NCBI GenBank assembly: GCA_008636095.1
Contig: VSJD01000038.1
Coordinates: 1 to 11,125, forward strand
Source: Kiritimatiellota bacterium
Lineage (GTDB): Bacteria; Verrucomicrobiota; Kiritimatiellia; JAAZAB01
Reading direction: 5' to 3'
DNA: 11,125 nucleotides
This document shows, in pieces, positions 5,509-11,125 of the stretch. The position numbers were made by a program, and so were the translations under genes. Position 1 is the first letter of the stretch. Each line of letters opens with the position of its first letter. The notes beneath the pieces were generated by a model. It worked only from the letters and a program-made list of their open reading frames with translations, was not told the origin of the DNA and did not search any database.

Positions 5509-8500
5509 CTATGGGCCATAAACAAGAACCTTGACGTCCAGGCTCTTCACTTCCACGCTGACGTTCACCGAATTACTCAAGTCCTTGTTTTCATAGTAAT
5601 CCCTTAACCGTGCGTTGGGAAGGGGGCTGAGATTTCTGAATTCAAGCACCTTTCGTTCCGCGGAATTATTGAAAAGAAATATCAACCGCGCGCCGTCGGC
5701 ATTCCGTAAAACCGCCACGTCGTCCTTGGAAAATCCCGACTTGATTTCAATCAGGGCGTCGTCCCGGACATGATTAAGAAAAAAAGGCTCGAACTCGCTG
5801 ACCAATCTTGAAATATCGCCAACGGCCGTCCAGAAACGCCCGTCCACTATTGTGCCGTAAAAAACCATCAGGCCGCCATTACTGTCGGTAATTCTCCTGA
5901 AAAGATTCAAGCGCATGTTGTCAAAATTATAACCGACGTCCCCGGCGCTTACATAAATCCCTTCACCGGCGGTCAATTTCTTGGGGGCAATTGCTTTAAT
6001 GGTCGCCTCCAACGCCCCCAATGGCCGTCCGTAGCCGCATTGCGCATAGTCAATGGCCTCGGCCATCAGTTTCCAATCCGTCCCGTATATGGGTGGTGTG
6101 TGCTGGTAGCCGCTGTAGACGCCGAATAGACAGTCGGGATTGGCCTGCTTGATAAGGCGCCGGATCAACAGGGCACGTTGCGCGAACCGCCGTAATTGGA
6201 AATCATCCCATTGGTTTTTATAACGGACTTGGACGTCGTCAATGGACACATCGTCTTTTATGTCGGCATATCGCCGGAAGTCATCCAAATCCGCCGCGCT
6301 GAAACTCACCGCGCGGCGTCCCGTCGTGGTAACTTCGTGGTCCCATAAGATCATGTCGCAACGTTGCGCCACTTCGGCGATGCGCTTTTTTAAAAGGAGC
6401 CGGTATTCACCGTCGTCTGTGTCGTTAAGTAAATGGGACAAGCTCACTTCATTAGTCAGAATTGCGCCATTTCCGTGCACCGCCCGGTACTGCGGGTGTT
6501 TTTCCAGGAACTCCCGCGGGTCCGGATACAACGCGTTAAAATAATTCGCTTGAGTGGGAAAATATCCCCTTTCGATTTTAAGACCTTTGGCGCGCACCTC
6601 GTCAAGAAACGCCTGCGGATAAGCGGCATTGTCCAGCGCGGAAAATACGTTGAATCCGGCCTGGATCATGTTGCCAAGGCATGCTTCCCTTTTATCGGGG
6701 CTTAATTTGGACAAGGCGGCATTATAACCGTCGAACGAACTCACAATCGGATATTTTTGCGGTTGCACTCCCTTGATCGTGGGCAGGATGTGTAAGGGGA
6801 GCGTGACGGGTGGCTCCGCGACGGTCTTTCCGTCAACCTGGGCCGAAGTATTGTACACGACAGTTTCATCCAAAGGCAATGATTTGTCCGACGCGCAGAG
6901 AAAGATCAGATCAATCGAGTTCGTATAACGGTTTTTCAGGCCCATTTGCTTGGTGGGATATGCAAAAATACGTGGGACCGTCACGGTGTAACGATGGCGG
7001 TTTATTCCGTTGGTCGAAACGATCTCTTGCGTGACAGCCATGTCCCCGCTTAAGGATGACCAGCGATTTGTTGAAAATGACGGCGTCATGAGCGTCAGGC
7101 ATTCGGGCATATCAATAACGAATTCGCAATTGGTGAAAGCGCCGACATCATCGGCATATTGGATAAGCAGGTGGCGTAACAACGAACTGTTATTGGCGAT
7201 ATACATATCCGTGAAATAGTGAAAATAGACGCCGCTGGCATGCGTCAGGAAACGCGTCCGGAAAGGGGTGTATTTCAGCAGGGGGAACTTGAGTTCGGTT
7301 GACGTGTAATAGGGTTCGCCGCTGGCGGCATCCATCACGCGATAGCTGATGGAAGCGTATTGCGAATTGATTCGGGCGGCCGTGGTTGAATCAATGATCA
7401 AGCGAGCTTCCGCTTTTGTCGTTTTTCCCGTTTGAACGGCCGCCGCAACCGCGTCCACGACTTTATCCGCGTTCGCATAGGCCACCTTGGTTTGCAGAAG
7501 CAGTTTGACATTCCGGTCCGAGGCGAGCTGAAATTCAAGGGCATTGGTCCGCTCCGCCAGGACGGCCGGCAAAGCCACCGATCGGACAACCGGTGCATTT
7601 TCGGCGAACTTAAGAATGCCGAATTTGTTGAAATTATGAAATGACCCGAACGTTGGCGACCAGGTCGTTGTTTCCGCCAAACTTGGTTTGTTCCGGCAAA
7701 AATTAACGCGCCAGGTGTTGCCCACGTTCAAATTGGTCACTCCGATATCTTTTAAGGGAATCTTGATCTCGAGATTCCAGTGCTTCTCGTTCCGGTACGT
7801 GCCAACCTCAAGGGCGCCATTCCAGGACACCCCCGGATCGGGTAGTGCGGCATCATAAATTGTGCCCGCGCAGTTGACGGCAATCTGGTAAAAGCGGTCG
7901 GGACGATCGGGGAAGGTGGCCAGGAAGATTTCCACGCTGTCATCCTTGAAAACGGCGGCGTCCCGATCGGTTGCCTTGGCGCTCACCATGTGCAGTTGGT
8001 TCAAGACCGGATTCAAATAAATATCAAAACACTTGAACCCGATATACACGTTATCCCGGTCATACGTAACAAAAACCTGGGTCTGCTGCTGTTTGCCGAA
8101 ATCCCCCGATGTGCTTACAAAGGGGGTCAGGCAGGAGGCATTGAGCCAGCACGCGTCCTCGAGCTTGCCGTCAATGACCGGCGGCGCGGAGGCCGGATTC
8201 ATTGCCACATACGGCACGTTGTTTTGATCCGGAAAGTCCATTACAGCCGGCGGTGCGTCGGCAGGGCCGGATACCGGTTCTTCAGAACCGATGGAGAGGT
8301 CATCGTAAAACGTCAATTTGTCCATTGAAGCGCCGCCGCCCAGCAATAAATTATCCAAACCGCGTATGGCGACATTTTCGAGTTTCCCCGCGGTAAAAGG
8401 GATATCCGGAAAAATCCGGTCATCCACGTTCAGGTCATAGTTTTGGGTTGCGTATTTCAAATGAATTTTTACATGATGCCAATTGGTTCCCAGTTTGAAA

Positions 8501-8937
8501 GGGAAACCCGCTTTCGCAGCTGTAATCCGGTTGGCGTAAAACAAGAGACGGACAAGCGAGAAGCTTTTGCCCGCGGCGCTTCCATTCAGATACAAAAAGG
8601 CTTTGTAACCAGCCGGTTGCTCGTCATCGGACCGAAACCGGTATTCAAGCCAGAGGCTGTCGCTTTCGATCGGCGGCGCAAATATTTTTGAAGCGATTTT
8701 TCCATAGCTTCCATCGCCACCGCCCAGCGTAATCGCCTGTGTGCCCCAATGGGCGCTTTTGGCGGTTACCCCGCCTTTAGGGCTTGAAAATGACATTCCG
8801 TTTGACGCGTCGCGCGTATAATTGCCAAACGGCTCGTTGGTCGCCTCAAATCCGGTCTTATAAAAGACTTCGCCCTGACTCACCGCCAGGAGGCTGAGGA
8901 ACAAAATCATGAACGCGTTTCTTAAACCAGATTGCAT
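5509..8937 (-). CDS. Secreted multidomain protein: LamG-like, CBM9/DOMON-like and TIM-barrel putative glycoside hydrolase
   Basis: A 1142-residue exported protein. Residues 1-22 form a signal peptide (MQSGLRNAFMILFLSLLAVS, cleavage near QG). Residues about 24-216 look like a laminin-G/concanavalin-type sandwich (NWHHVKIHL, FYDDLSIG). Residues about 245-445 match the carbohydrate-binding family 9/DOMON pattern: PPVIDGKLEDACWLNA, VFVTYDRDNVYIGFKCFD, DDSVEIFL, FYQIAVN, WNLEIKIPLKDIG, TWRVNFCRN. A beta-rich linker spans about 450-720. From about 730 a TIM-barrel-like domain begins (MIQAGFNVFSA), with CDMILWDHEV at 860-869 and GEGIYV at 991-996. E868 and E992 are plausible acid/base and nucleophile by position, but this is inference. 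A small beta domain ends the protein. I cannot assign a glycoside hydrolase family; GH42-like barrels are the nearest thought. AAGGAG nine to ten bases upstream fixes the start. It probably binds and processes a polysaccharide outside the cytoplasm. Confidence 0.72.
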   Translation of the reverse strand: MQSGLRNAFMILFLSLLAVSQGEVFYKTGFEATNEPFGNYTRDASNGMSFSSPKGGVTAKSAHWGTQAITLGGGDGSYGKIASKIFAPPIESDSLWLEYRFRSDDEQPAGYKAFLYLNGSAAGKSFSLVRLLFYANRITAAKAGFPFKLGTNWHHVKIHLKYATQNYDLNVDDRIFPDIPFTAGKLENVAIRGLDNLLLGGGASMDKLTFYDDLSIGSEEPVSGPADAPPAVMDFPDQNNVPYVAMNPASAPPVIDGKLEDACWLNASCLTPFVSTSGDFGKQQQTQVFVTYDRDNVYIGFKCFDIYLNPVLNQLHMVSAKATDRDAAVFKDDSVEIFLATFPDRPDRFYQIAVNCAGTIYDAALPDPGVSWNGALEVGTYRNEKHWNLEIKIPLKDIGVTNLNVGNTWRVNFCRNKPSLAETTTWSPTFGSFHNFNKFGILKFAENAPVVRSVALPAVLAERTNALEFQLASDRNVKLLLQTKVAYANADKVVDAVAAAVQTGKTTKAEARLIIDSTTAARINSQYASISYRVMDAASGEPYYTSTELKFPLLKYTPFRTRFLTHASGVYFHYFTDMYIANNSSLLRHLLIQYADDVGAFTNCEFVIDMPECLTLMTPSFSTNRWSSLSGDMAVTQEIVSTNGINRHRYTVTVPRIFAYPTKQMGLKNRYTNSIDLIFLCASDKSLPLDETVVYNTSAQVDGKTVAEPPVTLPLHILPTIKGVQPQKYPIVSSFDGYNAALSKLSPDKREACLGNMIQAGFNVFSALDNAAYPQAFLDEVRAKGLKIERGYFPTQANYFNALYPDPREFLEKHPQYRAVHGNGAILTNEVSLSHLLNDTDDGEYRLLLKKRIAEVAQRCDMILWDHEVTTTGRRAVSFSAADLDDFRRYADIKDDVSIDDVQVRYKNQWDDFQLRRFAQRALLIRRLIKQANPDCLFGVYSGYQHTPPIYGTDWKLMAEAIDYAQCGYGRPLGALEATIKAIAPKKLTAGEGIYVSAGDVGYNFDNMRLNLFRRITDSNGGLMVFYGTIVDGRFWTAVGDISRLVSEFEPFFLNHVRDDALIEIKSGFSKDDVAVLRNADGARLIFLFNNSAERKVLEFRNLSPLPNARLRDYYENKDLSNSVNVSVEVKSLDVKVLVYGP

Positions 8938-8954
8938 CGGATTTTTCTCCTTCC

Positions 8955-8985
8955 ATTAATGGGGGTTCCGGCAAGAGAATGTCAA
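8955..8985 (-). promoter_or_regulatory. Weak candidate promoter before the secreted multidomain gene
   Basis: On the minus strand a perfect -35 hexamer TTGACA (8985-8980) is followed after 18-19 bases by CATTAA/ATTAAT. Spacing is slightly long, and transcription would begin almost at the ribosome binding site, so this could be chance. No better pair was found in the 197-base gap. Confidence 0.25.
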
Positions 8986-9003
8986 CAGCGCCTTGCCCCC
9001 ATT
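8958..9003. repeat. Imperfect inverted repeat ahead of the secreted multidomain gene
   Basis: AATGGGGG (8958-8965) pairs perfectly with CCCCCATT (8996-9003). The stem can extend inward with CAAG/CTTG after a bulge on one side. It lies about 20 bases before the start codon and encloses the TTGACA. It could be an operator, or an mRNA hairpin controlling access to the adjacent ribosome binding site. Confidence 0.45.
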
Positions 9004-9103
9004 CCGTTCCAGTTGTCTGTAAAATGTTTCTTGATTTTTGGCATGGTTCAAATCATGCAGGTAGTATTAATATTTACCGTATTTCTTCCCATATTCAACG
9101 AAC

Positions 9104-9118
9104 GCGGGCTATGCCCGC
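9104..9118. repeat. Short hairpin after pdxB
   Basis: GCGGGC-TAT-GCCCGC is a perfect 6-bp stem with a 3-base loop, 17 bases past the pdxB stop. No T run follows on the minus strand, so it is at most a weak or Rho-assisted end of the kdsD-pdxB transcript. Confidence 0.4.
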
Positions 9119-9134
9119 AACCCAAGTTTAATCG

Positions 9135-10280
9135 TCAGATCACAAAGCCCAGATTGCGGATTTTAGCTTCCAGCCGGGGATGCCCCTGGGGAAGCACCAC
9201 GCGCGTGAACCGGAATTCCCGGCGGATGGGATAATTCTTACGCAACTTTTCAAAATGCTCGCCACGCGTCTTTGGATCCGCTGCGGCGCCCGCGCGCAGG
9301 CGCCGATCGTCGGCCTCGATATCATAGACCGGCCGCACGATCCGCCACAGGGCCGCTTCCTCACTCAGGCCCGTGGGATCCAATTTGATTTCCGGAACGA
9401 TAGGCGGCGGCAACAGGCGCTCCGGCGTCCAAGTCGGCGCAATGCCCAGGAATCGGCACACGGAGCGATACATCATCACGGTGCCCGTGACCTTGCCCTC
9501 GAAAGAATGGCCGGCGATATGCGGCGTGGCGATATCCGCCTTGGCCAGCACGTCGGTGCGGAACACGGGCTCGCCTTCCCAGGTATCCAGCACGGCGCAG
9601 GCCACCTTGCCGGTTGCGCGCGCGGTCAGGAAAGCGTCCGAATCCATTGCGGCGCCGCGCGCCGCGTTAAGCCATACGACACCAGGTTTAAGCTGCTCGA
9701 AGAAACGCCGATCGGCCAGGTGCCAGGTGGGGTAGGGCCCGGTTTTGGTCAGGGGCATGTGCAGAGTCAGGATATCGGCTTCCGCCAGCACCTGCTCCAA
9801 CGGCAGGAAGACCGGGTTATTTTCGGCATCATGCCGGGGCGGATCGTTCTGCAGGACGCGCAGACCCAGGGCCTGTGCCTTTTGCACCACGAGCCGGCCC
9901 ACATTGCCGACACCTACGATGCCGATCGTTTTGCCTGAGAGCGTAAAGCCGTGGCGCTGACCCAGACATAGCAGGGCGGTGGTCACGTATTCCGAGACGC
10001 TGTTGGCGTTACAGCCGGGCGCCGCACACCAGGTGATACCGGCCTGATTGAGGTAAGCCAGGTCCAGGTGGTCGGTTCCGATCGTTGCCGTGCCGACAAA
10101 CCGGACGCGGCTACCCTCCAGCAGTGCGCGGTTCGCATGCAAGGTGGAGCGAATCACGAGCACGTCCGCGTCCCGGACGCGATCGGCCGTTATTTCCTTC
10201 GGTGCCAGGATCGTCAGGTCGCCCAGCGGCCGGAAAGCCTCTTCGGCATAGGGAATATTGGTGGAACAAATTATTTTCAT
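9135..10280 (-). CDS. pdxB: Erythronate-4-phosphate dehydrogenase PdxB
   Basis: An NAD-dependent 2-hydroxyacid dehydrogenase that oxidises 4-phosphoerythronate to 2-oxo-3-hydroxy-4-phosphobutanoate, the second step of the DXP-dependent route to pyridoxal 5'-phosphate. At 381 residues it nearly equals E. coli PdxB (378). N-terminal IRSTLHAN (43-50) and GTATIGTDHLDL (63-74) are typical of PdxB. The Rossmann motif is GIVGVGNVG at 120-128. The catalytic triad appears as R208 in LNAARG, E237 in TWEGEP and H254 in TPHIAGHS, at the same numbers as in E. coli. The tail from about 290, including LWRIVRPVYDIEADDRRLR, corresponds to the PdxB dimerisation domain and separates it from SerA and other relatives. 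It starts 12 bases after kdsD, so the two are probably cotranscribed; the ribosome binding site (TAGGTT) is weak. The gene is GC-rich, as expected for a core gene here. Confidence 0.92.
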   Translation of the reverse strand: MKIICSTNIPYAEEAFRPLGDLTILAPKEITADRVRDADVLVIRSTLHANRALLEGSRVRFVGTATIGTDHLDLAYLNQAGITWCAAPGCNANSVSEYVTTALLCLGQRHGFTLSGKTIGIVGVGNVGRLVVQKAQALGLRVLQNDPPRHDAENNPVFLPLEQVLAEADILTLHMPLTKTGPYPTWHLADRRFFEQLKPGVVWLNAARGAAMDSDAFLTARATGKVACAVLDTWEGEPVFRTDVLAKADIATPHIAGHSFEGKVTGTVMMYRSVCRFLGIAPTWTPERLLPPPIVPEIKLDPTGLSEEAALWRIVRPVYDIEADDRRLRAGAAADPKTRGEHFEKLRKNYPIRREFRFTRVVLPQGHPRLEAKIRNLGFVI

Positions 10281-10292
10281 GCGGGGTTTAAC

Positions 10293-11125
10293 CTACATAA
10301 TCTTGAACTTCGGCAGATCCTGGATATCCACCATGCCGACGAGGCGGCGTTTGCCGTCCACCACGAGCAGGTCGTCAATGGTGTGTTCCTCAAAGATTTT
10401 CAGCACTTCGACGGCCAGGTCCTCCGTCCGGACGGTGATGGGCGAACGGGTCATCACGGTGCGTATGGGCAGATTGGCGATTGCCCCGTGTTGCTGGGTG
10501 ATGAGCCGGCGCAGGTCGCCATCCGTGAAAATACCGGTCAGTTTACCAGCTCGATCCACGATGCCGACTGCACCCGCGCGGGCGCTGGTCATGGCGAGAA
10601 TTGCATCCTTGACTTTTGCGTGCGTGCCGATGCGCGCCAGGCGTTTATCCTTGCGCATGATGTCGGCCACGCGCAGGAGCAGGGTCCGCCCGATGGCGCC
10701 GCCGGGATGGAGCTTTGCGAAATCCTCTTTGCGGAACCCGCGTGCCTCCAGGAGCACGATGGCCAGCGCGTCGCCCACGGCCAGCATGGCGGTCGTACTG
10801 GCGGTCGGCGCCATGTTGAAGGGGCAGGCTTCGCGGCGGACGGGGATCAGGATGACTTCGTCACTGGCCCGGGCCAGCGCGCTTTGGGCCACGCCGGTCA
10901 TGGCCACGATCGTCGCGCCCAAACGTTTGACGACCGGCAGGATTTCCAGGATCTCGGCGGATTCCCCACTGTGGCTTAAGGCCAGCAGGACGTCGTGGCC
11001 TCCGAGGATGCCGATATCCCCATGCATGGCCTGTGAGGGATGCAGGGTCACGCTGGGTGAGCCGGTGCTGGAAAGCGTGGCGGCGATCTTCTGGCCGATG
11101 TGAAAACTCTTGCCCACGCCGGCGA
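10293..11125 (-). CDS. kdsD: D-arabinose 5-phosphate isomerase (5' end off window)
   Basis: Interconverts D-ribulose 5-phosphate and D-arabinose 5-phosphate, the first step towards Kdo, the inner sugar of lipopolysaccharide; it is a cytoplasmic tetramer in known members. The frame stays open to the window edge, reading AGVGKSFHIG. By comparison with E. coli KdsD about 55 N-terminal residues are missing, so the internal GTG at 11117 is not the true start. Seen: the SIS sugar-isomerase domain with GKS, LSHSGES, the signature EACPFNMAPTASTTA and HPGGAIGR, then two CBS domains, RVADIM...GIFTDGDLRRLI and IRTVMTRSPITVR...IQDLPKFKIM. The CBS pair matches KdsD/KpsF/GutQ rather than single-domain SIS proteins. 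It is followed by pdxB after 12 bases. Capsule-specific KpsF cannot be excluded by sequence alone, but the pdxB neighbour argues for the housekeeping copy. The gene implies a Gram-negative envelope. Confidence 0.93.
   Translation of the reverse strand, partial: AGVGKSFHIGQKIAATLSSTGSPSVTLHPSQAMHGDIGILGGHDVLLALSHSGESAEILEILPVVKRLGATIVAMTGVAQSALARASDEVILIPVRREACPFNMAPTASTTAMLAVGDALAIVLLEARGFRKEDFAKLHPGGAIGRTLLLRVADIMRKDKRLARIGTHAKVKDAILAMTSARAGAVGIVDRAGKLTGIFTDGDLRRLITQQHGAIANLPIRTVMTRSPITVRTEDLAVEVLKIFEEHTIDDLLVVDGKRRLVGMVDIQDLPKFKIM

Noticed and set aside
9180..9938. Plus-strand open frame of 252 codons opposite pdxB
   Set aside because: It is a shadow of the pdxB coding frame, with no domain and no ribosome binding site.
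10068..10979. Long plus-strand open frame (303 codons) opposite pdxB and kdsD, and an overlapping 281-codon frame at 10258-11103
   Set aside because: Both are antisense to two firmly identified genes in GC-rich DNA, and their translations are low-complexity without recognisable domains.
1..11125. CRISPR array, prophage, insertion sequence or tRNA gene
   Set aside because: I found no regular long repeats with spacers, no transposase or integrase motifs, no terminal inverted repeats and no cloverleaf sequence.

Overview
The window looks like chromosomal DNA from a Gram-negative, free-living or environmental bacterium, and I suspect the PVC superphylum (Kiritimatiellota, Lentisphaerota or Verrucomicrobiota). 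The grounds are a KdsD-type enzyme, which implies Kdo-containing lipopolysaccharide, together with a truncated URO-D-like gene, a ceramidase-like gene, a very large secreted carbohydrate-binding protein and a heptamer spacer repeat. I associate that combination with PVC genomes from memory only; no search was possible.

Layout. (1) Positions 1-2234, minus strand: rlmN (23S rRNA/tRNA A2 methyltransferase), then a GlcD-type FAD-linked oxidase that overlaps it by 4 bases and runs off the left edge. The RlmN frame reads through a 42-bp heptamer repeat before stopping inside the next gene's start codon. (2) Positions 2235-3740, plus strand: a visibly AT-richer, decayed block. It holds a possible 3' remnant of an amidohydrolase, an intact AAC(3)-family acetyltransferase gene, and the 3' part of a URO-D-like gene whose first half is missing. 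(3) Positions 3735-8937, minus strand: a secreted 1142-residue multidomain protein (signal peptide, laminin-G/ConA-like domain, CBM9/DOMON-like domain, TIM-barrel-like putative glycosidase), then a cytoplasmic neutral-ceramidase-like protein lacking the catalytic serine. The latter ends at an intrinsic terminator that faces the plus-strand block. (4) Positions 9135-11125, minus strand: kdsD (5' end off the right edge) followed after 12 bases by pdxB, a GC-rich housekeeping pair for Kdo/LPS and pyridoxal phosphate synthesis.

The overall picture is an accessory, polysaccharide-degradation-flavoured segment (about 2.25-8.94 kb) lying between two housekeeping blocks. No stretch over 300 bases lacks a gene. 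The gaps at 2235-2476, 5377-5508 and 8938-9134 carry candidate promoters and inverted repeats. I saw no tRNA, rRNA, CRISPR array, insertion sequence or phage gene. No wholly new system is evident. The best leads are the TIM-barrel protein of uncertain family, the serine-less ceramidase homologue, the decayed AAC(3)/URO-D cluster and the repeat-encoded RlmN tail.
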